From: Lachnospiraceae bacterium
GTDB taxonomy: Bacteria; Bacillota_A; Clostridia; Lachnospirales; Lachnospiraceae
NCBI GenBank assembly: GCA_003446335.1
Contig: DMAZ01000096.1
Coordinates: 1-9,730, forward strand
Length of the DNA stretch: 9,730 bases
Direction: 5' to 3'
The number at the start of each line of letters is the position of its first letter. Within the stretch, counting starts at the first letter, position 1. Made by a program: the position numbers and the translations under genes. Shown piece by piece: positions 1-6,290 of the stretch. Under the pieces are notes generated by a model. That model worked only from the letters and a program-made list of their open reading frames with translations, was not told the origin of the DNA and did no database searches.

Positions 1-1020
1 CTCAGAATCGACATACTTTCCGGCAATAAAACCGACTACCTCTCCGTCCAGATTTACCAGAACACCGCTTTTTGACCCTTCTCCGCAGATGTCCGTTGAC
101 ATGAGCCTGTATTCACCGTCAATGATCGCGACACTCTCCGAAAGAGATACGATTTTCCCGCAGGCAAATGCCCCGGCCGTCCCCATCGGTGCCCCCACCG
201 CAAGGACGGAATCCCCCTGTTCGACATTATAGGAATTGCCCAGAATACCTACCTGAAGAGTTCTCTCTGTCGCCGCAGGGATCTGCTCTTTGGAAATGCT
301 GACAACACAGATGCCCGTGACCGGGTCTTTCTTCTGAAAGGAACCCGGAACGAGCGTACCATCCGGCAGGGTGACTACTATTTCCTCCGCGTCGTTCAAT
401 ATACCGCTTTCCGTGAGGATCAGATAGCTTAAACTGTTATCCGCCACAATGAGACCGCTCGAAGCCGATTTACCGACACCGGTGATATCGAACCATTCGT
501 CTTCTTCCGTAACACCGGTCACTGTCACAACGGATCGCAGAGCTTCTTCCGCAATACCCTGCAATTTATTCTGCATGCGGATGTAGGAATCCAGGGCATG
601 CCGGTCCAGTTCTTCTTCCGTAGGGGTAGGCGTCGGGACCACGGTCTGTTCGGAAACACTGTCATCTGAACGTTCCTGTCCTTCATTATTGTCCTTGCTG
701 TTATCCGTTCCCGCCTGACTTTGATCGGGACTGCTCTGCCCGTCATCGCCTCCTGCCTGCGCCGCCTGTGTGATCTGTACATCAGAGGGAATCGTGATCT
801 GATTAGGCGTCACGCTGTCCCTCTGCCTTAAAACAGCATAAAAAACAAGCGCCGCTATGACTCCAAAGAGAACGGCCGCGCCGATGATCCCGCATATTTT
901 CAGCAGGAGCTTCTGAATATCGAGCGGAGGATTCTTTACTGTCTCATTCAGAAAAGAATATTCCTCGCTCTCCTGCTCATTCGATTGTTCGTTTTCTTCT
1001 TTGATTTCGTCTGAATTCAT
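1..1020 (-). CDS. Membrane-anchored HtrA/trypsin-like protein, probably catalytically dead (partial, C-terminus beyond window)
   Basis: The frame is open from ATG at 1020 to the window edge (340 codons, no stop). Residues 1-39 are acidic and probably cytoplasmic, about 40-63 form one membrane segment, and 64-135 are a Ser/Asp/Gln/Gly-rich linker ending in a TPTPT-type stretch. From about 150 onward there is a trypsin-like fold of HtrA/DegP type. Recognisable landmarks are SSGLIV (187-192), VTLPDGT (216-222), the strand around D232, GDSVLAVGAP (269-278) and LVNLDGEVVGFIAG (321-334). By eye alignment to DegP the catalytic His is G206, the Asp is G236, and the GNSGG serine position reads G-S-K-S-G (K317, with S318 next to it). 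Such a protein could bind unfolded or envelope proteins rather than cleave them; that is inference. The ATG is the first possible start after an in-frame stop near 1066, but its Shine-Dalgarno is poor (GAAGAG directly abutting). It is divergent from mutS2 and a two-component system. A PDZ domain could follow outside the window. Confidence 0.85.
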   Translation of the reverse strand, partial: MNSDEIKEENEQSNEQESEEYSFLNETVKNPPLDIQKLLLKICGIIGAAVLFGVIAALVFYAVLRQRDSVTPNQITIPSDVQITQAAQAGGDDGQSSPDQSQAGTDNSKDNNEGQERSDDSVSEQTVVPTPTPTEEELDRHALDSYIRMQNKLQGIAEEALRSVVTVTGVTEEDEWFDITGVGKSASSGLIVADNSLSYLILTESGILNDAEEIVVTLPDGTLVPGSFQKKDPVTGICVVSISKEQIPAATERTLQVGILGNSYNVEQGDSVLAVGAPMGTAGAFACGKIVSLSESVAIIDGEYRLMSTDICGEGSKSGVLVNLDGEVVGFIAGKYVDSE

Positions 1021-1064
1021 CTCTTCGTCTATGTCCGGAAATCTACTGTTACGAGCTGATATTT

Positions 1065-1095
1065 ATTGTACATTTTAACAACCACATATGAACAA
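1065..1095 (-). promoter_or_regulatory. Possible promoter of the HtrA-like gene
   Basis: On the minus strand a -10-like TACAAT lies at 1070-1065, about 45 bases before the ATG at 1020. The upstream -35 region is weak: TTGTTC at 1095-1090 with a long 19-base spacer, or GTTCAT at 1093-1088 with 17. A weak -35 that overlaps the direct repeat at 1087-1104 would fit an activator-dependent promoter. This is a consensus match by eye only. Confidence 0.35.
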
Positions 1096-1108
1096 TTTAT
1101 GAATCATT
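1087..1108. promoter_or_regulatory. Candidate OmpR/PhoB-type response-regulator box (7-bp direct repeats, 11-bp period)
   Basis: TATGAAC (1087-1093) and TATGAAT (1098-1104) are direct repeats separated by AATT. A CATT follows, so 9 of 11 positions match between the two units. OmpR/PhoB-family regulators typically bind two tandem 6-7 bp half-sites with a 10-11 bp repeat. The element lies about 20 bp upstream of the putative mutS2 -35 and overlaps the putative -35 of the divergent HtrA-like gene. The regulator encoded at 3555-4265 is the natural candidate to bind it. AT-rich sequence can give short repeats by chance, so confidence is modest. Confidence 0.4.
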
Positions 1109-1123
1109 TTTAAATCTGCAATC

Positions 1124-1158
1124 TTTCCACCGCACAAACTTTAATGTAGAATAGACTT
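1124..1158 (+). promoter_or_regulatory. Putative promoter of the mutS2 operon, giving a leaderless or near-leaderless mRNA
   Basis: TTTCCA (1124-1129, 4 of 6 to TTGACA) is followed after 17 bases by TAGAAT (1147-1152, 5 of 6 to TATAAT). The usual start site about 7 bases after the -10 falls on or next to the ATG at 1159. An alternative -10, TTTAAT at 1140-1145, would leave a leader of only about 7 bases. No AGGAGG-like site precedes the ATG. Confidence 0.45.
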
Positions 1159-3534
1159 ATGAATGATAAAGCATTACACACACTGGAATATGATAAAATA
1201 GTAGCTCTGCTTGAGGAGCGTGCCACATCAGCGCCCGGAAAGGCTCTTTGCCGAGCCCTTATGCCGCTCGCGGATATATCCGCAATCAATTCGCTGCAGG
1301 AGGAGACAGCGGCAGCGGTGGGACGCGTATTTGCCAAAGGCAGTATCTCATTCGGCAACACATTCGATGTACGTCCGTCACTCCTCAGGCTGGATCTCGG
1401 TTCCGCGCTCGGTACCCGTGAGCTTCTTTCGATCTGTAAACTGCTTGAAAACGCGGGGCTGGTACGTGCTTACGGCCGCAAAGAGAGAGAGGATACACCG
1501 GATGATATACTTACTGCTCTTTTCAACGGGCTCGACCCGGTAACATCCGCATCTTCCGAGATCCGAAGATGCATTCTTTCCGAGGATGAGATCAGCGATA
1601 ACGCGTCTCCGAAGCTGCGCCAGATCCGCCGTAACATCAAGGCGGCCGGAGAGCGCATCCATACAGAGCTCAATCGTATTATCGCTCAGCATGCCAAGGA
1701 CTACCTGCAGGATGCTCTCGTAACGACCCGGGACGGCAGATACTGTATTCCGGTCAAATCGGAACACAGAGCCAACGTAGCAGGCATCGTTCATGATATG
1801 AGTTCCTCCGGGAACACGGTATTTGTGGAACCTGCCTCCGTTGTAAAACTGAATAATGACATCCGTGAAATGGAAATAGAGGAGGAAAAGGAAATAGAGG
1901 TCATTCTCGCGAAACTCTCCGAGATGCTGGCTGAGTATAACGGACAGATCCGTTATGACTACGAGATCATGACACAGCTCGACTTTATTTTCGCCAGGGC
2001 TTCCCTTGCCTTATCCATGAATGCCACAAAACCGATCGTCAGCGACGACGGTATTATCGATCTCAGAAAAGCAAGACACCCTCTTATTGATAAGAAAAAA
2101 GTCGTTCCGATCGATATCCGCCTGGGCGGGGATTTTGATCTGCTGGTCATCACAGGTCCCAATACCGGCGGAAAGACCGTCACATTAAAAACGACCGGAC
2201 TTCTGGAGCTTATGGGCCTGTCCGGACTGCATATCCCGGCCGGTGACCGAAGCCGCATCGCGCTGTTCACCGAGGTCTATGCCGACATCGGTGATGAGCA
2301 GAGCATCGAGCAGAGTCTCTCGACCTTCTCTTCACATATGACGAACATCGTGACTTTTCTGGATAAAGCGGATACGGATTCTCTGTGCCTCTTCGATGAG
2401 CTGGGGGCAGGCACCGACCCCACGGAAGGCGCTGCACTGGCGGTCGCGATTCTGGACAGCCTTCACCAAAGAGGTGTACGGACCATCGCCACAACGCATT
2501 ACAGTGAAATCAAAGTCTACGCTTTAAAGACCCCCGGCGTCGAGAACGCTTCCTGCGAATTTGATGTCGCCACACTCTCTCCGACCTACCGGCTTCTGAT
2601 CGGCGTTCCCGGGAAGAGCAATGCATTTGCAATATCCAGAAAGCTTGGTATCTCCGAGGCTGTCATAGAGGATGCGAAAAATCTTCTCACCGACCAGCAG
2701 GAAACATTCGAAGATGTCATCTCCGATCTCGAGTCAAAACGTATGAGTCTCGAGCTGGAAAAGGAGGAAGCCGAGAGAACGAGCCGGGAGATTGAGAAGA
2801 TGAAGAAGGATCTCGAGTATCAGAAGGCTCATCTGGAAGAGCAGAAAAAGAAGCTCATCACCGAATCCTCCATAGAAGCGAGAAAGATTCTCCAGGATGC
2901 AAAGGATTATGCGGATAAGACGATTTCTTATTTCGCCAAGCACGGGGGGATTGCCTCCGGCAAAGAAATGGAGAAAGAACGTCAGAATCTCAGAAATAAG
3001 ATCGGCGATATGAATAAGAACATCGGCGATCTTGGCGGAAGCGGGATTCGGACCGGAACTCTTGACGCAAAAGATATCAAGGTAGGAGATACCGTCAGGG
3101 TCATCAGTCTCAATCTGAAAGGTACCGTCAGCACCCTTCCGGATGCAAAAGGATATCTTTTCGTCACGCTGGGAATCATGCGTACCAAAGTAAAACTTAC
3201 GGATCTCGAGAAGATCGACGAAGCCGATATAAATGCTCCCGGCGTAAAGAAGTCTTCGACCGGAAAGCTGCGAATGGAAAAATCTTCCACTGCAACAACG
3301 GAAATCAATCTTCTGGGCATGACTGTGGATGAAGCCTGCATGGAACTCGACAAGTTCATCGACAATGCGGCGCTTGCCCACCTGCCGAGTGTTCGGATCG
3401 TACACGGAAAAGGCACGGGCAAACTAAGGCAGGGCGTTCAGAAATATCTGAAAAAGAACAAGCATGTAAAAAGATTCAGACTCGGCGAATATGGTGAGGG
3501 TGACGCCGGAGTTACAATAGCGGAACTTAAGTAA
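1159..3534 (+). CDS. mutS2: MutS2 family ATPase with C-terminal Smr domain
   Basis: This 791-residue protein has the full MutS2 layout. The N-terminal part (1-320) contains the core and lever segments. The MutS-type ABC ATPase follows, with Walker A GPNTGGKT at 333-340, signature SLSTFSSHM at 386-394, Walker B ending in D413-E414 and the switch TTH with H447. A long charged coiled coil (about 540-630), a KOW-like beta segment (about 640-700) and a C-terminal Smr domain (715-791) with HGKGTG at 749-754 complete it. MutS2 proteins lack the mismatch-binding domain of MutS. In Bacillus subtilis MutS2 acts on collided ribosomes; in Helicobacter it suppresses homologous recombination. The Smr entry motif, usually LDLRG, is INLLG here (716-720). 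The start fits the family (MNxKxLxTLEYDKI) although there is no Shine-Dalgarno. It is the first gene of an operon with a two-component system 20 bp downstream. Confidence 0.96.
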   Translation: MNDKALHTLEYDKIVALLEERATSAPGKALCRALMPLADISAINSLQEETAAAVGRVFAKGSISFGNTFDVRPSLLRLDLGSALGTRELLSICKLLENAGLVRAYGRKEREDTPDDILTALFNGLDPVTSASSEIRRCILSEDEISDNASPKLRQIRRNIKAAGERIHTELNRIIAQHAKDYLQDALVTTRDGRYCIPVKSEHRANVAGIVHDMSSSGNTVFVEPASVVKLNNDIREMEIEEEKEIEVILAKLSEMLAEYNGQIRYDYEIMTQLDFIFARASLALSMNATKPIVSDDGIIDLRKARHPLIDKKKVVPIDIRLGGDFDLLVITGPNTGGKTVTLKTTGLLELMGLSGLHIPAGDRSRIALFTEVYADIGDEQSIEQSLSTFSSHMTNIVTFLDKADTDSLCLFDELGAGTDPTEGAALAVAILDSLHQRGVRTIATTHYSEIKVYALKTPGVENASCEFDVATLSPTYRLLIGVPGKSNAFAISRKLGISEAVIEDAKNLLTDQQETFEDVISDLESKRMSLELEKEEAERTSREIEKMKKDLEYQKAHLEEQKKKLITESSIEARKILQDAKDYADKTISYFAKHGGIASGKEMEKERQNLRNKIGDMNKNIGDLGGSGIRTGTLDAKDIKVGDTVRVISLNLKGTVSTLPDAKGYLFVTLGIMRTKVKLTDLEKIDEADINAPGVKKSSTGKLRMEKSSTATTEINLLGMTVDEACMELDKFIDNAALAHLPSVRIVHGKGTGKLRQGVQKYLKKNKHVKRFRLGEYGEGDAGVTIAELK

Positions 3535-3541
3535 CAGGGAA

Positions 3542-3554
3542 AGAAGGAAAAGCT
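3542..3554 (+). promoter_or_regulatory. Ribosome binding site of the response regulator
   Basis: AGAAGGA at 3542-3548, six bases before the ATG at 3555. It lies in the 20-bp gap after the mutS2 stop, so no separate promoter fits there and co-transcription with mutS2 is expected. Confidence 0.7.
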
Positions 3555-4265
3555 ATGGCTGCAAGGCAGAAGATCCTTATCGTTGATGACGATAATAATA
3601 TTGCAGAACTAATATCACTCTATCTTGAAAAGGAAATGTTTGAAACCAAAATAGCAGAGGACGGTGAGGAAGCACTCGAACTGTTCGAAAGCTTTAAGCC
3701 CAGCCTGATCCTGCTGGACCTCATGCTCCCGGGCAAGGACGGATATCAGGTATGCCGTGAAGTCCGGGCGAAGAAAGACACACCGATCATCATGCTTTCC
3801 GCAAAGGGTGAGACATTTGACAAAGTACTGGGTCTGGAGCTTGGCGCAGATGACTACATCATCAAACCCTTCGACTCAAAGGAACTTGTTGCGAGAGTAA
3901 AAGCCGTTCTTCGCCGCTACCGTACCGCTCCCGAAGCGCCGGTACCGGTCGCGGCAGGTGCCAAAATCGCAGAGTACACGAATCTTGTAGTAAATCAGAC
4001 CAACTATTCCGTCCTCTACAACGGGAAAGAACTTGTTATGCCGCCCAAAGAACTGGAGCTCCTGTATTTTCTGGCCTCTCAGCCGAATCAGGTCTTCACC
4101 AGAGAGCAGCTGCTTGATCACATCTGGGGGTACGAGTATGTAGGAGACACCAGGACTGTCGATGTACATATCAAGAGACTCCGTGAAAAAATAAAAGATC
4201 AGGACAACTGGGCGATCCGCACGGTCTGGGGAATCGGTTACAAGTTCGAAGTAAAGCAGAGGTGA
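3555..4265 (+). CDS. OmpR/PhoB-family DNA-binding response regulator
   Basis: The protein has 236 residues, typical for the family. The receiver domain (about 5-120) has the acidic pair D11/D12, the phospho-acceptor D55 in LLDLMLPGKDG, S82 at the switch Ser/Thr position, Y101 as the switch aromatic and K104 in KPFD. A Pro/Ala-rich linker (about 127-138) leads to a winged-helix DNA-binding domain (about 140-233) with the typical PPKELELL, FTREQLLDHIWG and TRTVDVHIKRLREKI segments. It is phosphorylated presumably by the histidine kinase encoded 7 bp downstream, whose Shine-Dalgarno overlaps this gene's last codons. The direct repeat at 1087-1104 has the spacing such regulators use, so autoregulation of this operon and control of the divergent HtrA-like gene are plausible. 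The fold is that of the PhoP/PhoB/WalR group, but the input signal cannot be read from sequence. Confidence 0.95.
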   Translation: MAARQKILIVDDDNNIAELISLYLEKEMFETKIAEDGEEALELFESFKPSLILLDLMLPGKDGYQVCREVRAKKDTPIIMLSAKGETFDKVLGLELGADDYIIKPFDSKELVARVKAVLRRYRTAPEAPVPVAAGAKIAEYTNLVVNQTNYSVLYNGKELVMPPKELELLYFLASQPNQVFTREQLLDHIWGYEYVGDTRTVDVHIKRLREKIKDQDNWAIRTVWGIGYKFEVKQR

Positions 4266-4272
4266 TCCCTTT
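4258..4272 (+). promoter_or_regulatory. Ribosome binding site of the histidine kinase, overlapping the regulator stop
   Basis: AGAGGTGA at 4258-4265 includes the TGA stop of the response regulator (4263-4265) and lies seven bases before the ATG at 4273. This arrangement suggests translational coupling of regulator and kinase. Confidence 0.7.
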
Positions 4273-5679
4273 ATGAAAGTTTCTCTGCTCGCAAGGTACC
4301 TGATTGCCTATGCGATCCTGGCTGTTCTCTCCATGTTGGTAGTGACGACCCTTGGCAAGCAGCTTATCCTTAATGAGCTCACCCTGTACAAGGCCAATGA
4401 GTTGTACTCAGAGGCGACCAACATTGCGGAAAATCAGGGACGAAGGTACTTTCAGAGCGAGGCAGTCTTAAATGAGCTGTATAACACACTGACTCTCGTG
4501 GCTTACGCCAACGGCGCTTCCATCCGTCTGATCGACACGGACGGTACAGAGCTTATTAATACGGAGACACCGCTGAGCCTGGAGAACCCCCACGTGATCG
4601 AAAATTTTGACTATCTCCGCTTCGGTCCGAAATTCTACGAAGTAAGCACTTTTTATAATCAGTACGACCAGGAGATGCTGAGTGTCATCTGTCCGATGAC
4701 GCGCGCTGTAAAAATCAGGGGGTATATCTCTGTCTCCATTCCCATGGAAAGCCTGAACCGGTTGACAGCGATCCTTGTTCACAGAGTGGAAATCGTCTGT
4801 TTCGTGAACTTTCTGCTGTCACTGATCCTTCTGGCTGCCTTCTGGTATTATATTTACCGCCCTCTCATAAAAATCAATTATGGTGCAGGCGAATTCGCCC
4901 GCGGCAATCTGAACCACAAGATCGACGTGACAAGCCATGATGAGATGGGCTATCTTTCCGATACACTGAACCTGATGGCAGGAGAACTGAAGAAGAACAA
5001 TGACTACCAGAAAAACTTCATCTCCAATGTAAGCCACGATTTCCGTTCCCCTCTGACGTCCATCAAAGGTTTTACGGAAGCCATGACTGACGGAACGATT
5101 CCTCCGGAGCTTCACGGAAAGTATCTGAATATCATTGCCCAGGAGACCGATCGTCTGGATAAACTGACGAAGTCTATTCTTGAACTCAATACTTTGAGCG
5201 CGGGAAAAGTCTCCCTCAATTATTCGGTCTTCGATATTAATGAGATGCTGAAGACGACTGTCTCCGTCTTTGAGGGAAGCTGCAGAAAAAAGAAGATCAC
5301 GATCAATCTGGTGCTGACCGGAACTTCTCTGAAGGTCAACGCCGATAAAGAAAAAATCGAGCAGGTCATTTATAACCTGCTCGATAATGCCATCAAATTC
5401 AGCGACCGCAATTCCCAGATCAAGCTGGAGACCACGATACGCCACAATAAATGTTATGTCTCCGTCAAGGACGAAGGATGCGGTATTCCACAGGACTCTC
5501 TCCCCAAGATCTGGGATCGTTTTTATAAAACGGATACATCCCGCGGACGCGACCGGAAGGGAACCGGACTGGGCCTGTCTATCGTAAAAGATATCATAAC
5601 AGCTCACGAACAGACGATCAGTGTGGTCAGTACGGAGAATGTCGGAACCGAATTCGTTTTCACGCTGGACCTTGCCTGA
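4273..5679 (+). CDS. Membrane sensor histidine kinase
   Basis: The protein has 468 residues. A first membrane helix (about 8-28) and a second (about 172-194) bracket an extracytoplasmic sensor of about 140 residues. Its pattern (SIRLIDTDGTELINT near 83-97, and ICPMTRAVKIRGYISVSIP near 139-157) looks like a Cache/PDC-type fold. A HAMP linker (about 195-245) follows, then a HisKA domain with phospho-acceptor H255 in SHDFRSPLTSIKGF. The HATPase domain (about 355-468) has the N-box N368/N372, G1 DEGCGIP at 400-406 and G2 GTGLGLS at 430-436. All key catalytic residues are present, so it should be an active kinase and phosphatase for the regulator encoded just upstream. It resembles the ResE/PhoR/SrrB style of envelope sensors; the ligand is unknown. 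The region 5351-5385 within this gene is a strong terminator-like hairpin for the opposite strand. The stop is only 49 bp from that of the convergent gene. Confidence 0.95.
   Translation: MKVSLLARYLIAYAILAVLSMLVVTTLGKQLILNELTLYKANELYSEATNIAENQGRRYFQSEAVLNELYNTLTLVAYANGASIRLIDTDGTELINTETPLSLENPHVIENFDYLRFGPKFYEVSTFYNQYDQEMLSVICPMTRAVKIRGYISVSIPMESLNRLTAILVHRVEIVCFVNFLLSLILLAAFWYYIYRPLIKINYGAGEFARGNLNHKIDVTSHDEMGYLSDTLNLMAGELKKNNDYQKNFISNVSHDFRSPLTSIKGFTEAMTDGTIPPELHGKYLNIIAQETDRLDKLTKSILELNTLSAGKVSLNYSVFDINEMLKTTVSVFEGSCRKKKITINLVLTGTSLKVNADKEKIEQVIYNLLDNAIKFSDRNSQIKLETTIRHNKCYVSVKDEGCGIPQDSLPKIWDRFYKTDTSRGRDRKGTGLGLSIVKDIITAHEQTISVVSTENVGTEFVFTLDLA
5351..5385 (-). terminator. Intrinsic terminator-like hairpin for minus-strand transcription, inside the kinase gene
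   Basis: ATCGAGCAGGT (5356-5366) and ACCTGCTCGAT (5375-5385) form a perfect 11-bp stem with an 8-base loop. On the minus strand the stem is followed by five more Ts (5355-5351), making six with the stem's last T. It sits about 380 bases past the stop of the convergent minus-strand gene (5729), so it could end the glyA-VanW-AIR synthase-like transcript. On the plus strand there is no T-run, so kinase transcription should not stop here. It overlaps the codons for the N-box region. Confidence 0.5.
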
Positions 5680-5728
5680 CCCGTTCCGGGCAGATGCCTC
5701 TCTTTCACCGTGTATCCCGTCGGCCCGG

Positions 5729-6283
5729 TCAGAGCATCACTTTCTCCAGTTCCTCCCGCTGCGGTCGATCAAGATAGCGCACGCTCTCCCCGTTAAGGAT
5801 CGTGCGCGCTTTAAGAGCATTGGCGTGACCAATGATCTTATAAGGAATTTCTGACGCTGACAAAATCCGTTCCAATGCGATAGGATCCTCGGTAAGTGCG
5901 ACCCATGTGCCTTGTGAACGCGCGTAATAAGGATTTATATCGAAAAATTCCAGGATCTCCACGGTCTGCTGGTCAATGGGAATGCTTCTGAGCCTGATCT
6001 CAAATCCCGTCTCACACGTTTCCGCCATGTACCAGAGGGCATTTAATATTCCCCCTTCGGACATCTCCGCGCAGTAGGCGGAAGATGCACCGATTGCCTT
6101 CAGATTCTCCCGGATCCTTTCGGCAATCCTCTCTCCTTCTGTTAGGGAGAGATCTGTCAAATGCATGAAAAAAGGAGGGAACTTCCGATCAAGTTCCCTC
6201 TTTTTATTATCCATCAGATACTTTGCGGCATCGATCGCAATACTGTTCAGTACGAATATTTCTCCTGTCATCTGCAATACCAT
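5729..6283 (-). CDS. Stand-alone AIR synthase (PurM/HypE-like) C-terminal domain protein
   Basis: The protein has 184 residues from ATG 6283, seven bases after the stop of the VanW-domain gene; 180 residues if ATG 6271 is used. An upstream GTG at 6355 keeps the frame open but lies 63 bases inside the VanW gene. The sequence recalls the second half of HypE/PurM/SelD-type proteins: a KKRELDRKFPPFF helix region (27-39), MSEGGILNALWYMAE (74-88) matching the family's D/T-EGG-x-LGALWEMAE, then a FFDINPY...SQGT stretch (113-126) and a final RYLDRP motif near the C-terminus. The N-terminal half, which carries the ATP/metal-binding aspartates of full-length members (about 330 residues), is absent, with no trace in the preceding sequence. 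It may be a truncated enzyme, a partner subunit or a regulatory relic; function unknown. It probably shares a transcript with the VanW gene. The hairpin at 6168-6205 overlaps codons 28-38 or so. Confidence 0.75.
   Translation of the reverse strand: MVLQMTGEIFVLNSIAIDAAKYLMDNKKRELDRKFPPFFMHLTDLSLTEGERIAERIRENLKAIGASSAYCAEMSEGGILNALWYMAETCETGFEIRLRSIPIDQQTVEILEFFDINPYYARSQGTWVALTEDPIALERILSASEIPYKIIGHANALKARTILNGESVRYLDRPQREELEKVML
6130..6152. repeat. Small inverted repeat next to the internal terminator
   Basis: TCTCTCC (6130-6136) and GGAGAGA (6146-6152) form a 7-bp stem with a 9-base loop, 22 bases to the left of the stronger hairpin at 6175-6200. It has no T-run, so it is not a terminator itself. 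It lies inside the AIR synthase-like coding region. Confidence 0.35.
6168..6205. terminator. Bidirectional intrinsic terminator-like hairpin inside the AIR synthase-like gene
   Basis: GAGGGAACTT (6175-6184) and AAGTTCCCTC (6191-6200) form a perfect 10-bp stem with loop CCGATC. On the plus strand the stem is followed directly by TTTTTATTAT (6201-6210). On the minus strand it is followed, after one C, by six Ts (6173-6168). Both strands therefore show the full intrinsic terminator pattern. For plus-strand transcription it is the first good terminator after the kinase stop, about 520 bases downstream. For the minus strand it lies about 85-115 bases into the AIR synthase-like coding region and could attenuate that gene. 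Confidence 0.6.
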
Positions 6284-6290
6284 CCATTCT

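Noticed and set aside
2734..3405. Minus-strand open frame of 223 codons over the end of mutS2
   Set aside because: It lies opposite the coiled coil and Smr codons of mutS2; the lack of stops reflects codon bias of the real gene, and no family is recognisable.
4819..5607. Long open frame of 262 codons on the minus strand, antisense to the kinase
   Set aside because: It is fully inside a clearly coding kinase gene, has no recognisable domain, and its residues follow the complement of the kinase codons. The minus-strand transcript may cover part of it, but nothing supports translation.
5681..5691. CCCG-TTC-CGGG hairpin just after the kinase stop as terminator
   Set aside because: The stem is only 4 bp and no T-run follows on either strand. 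A CCGGGC/GCCCGG pair in the same gap has a loop of about 31 bases and also lacks a T-run.
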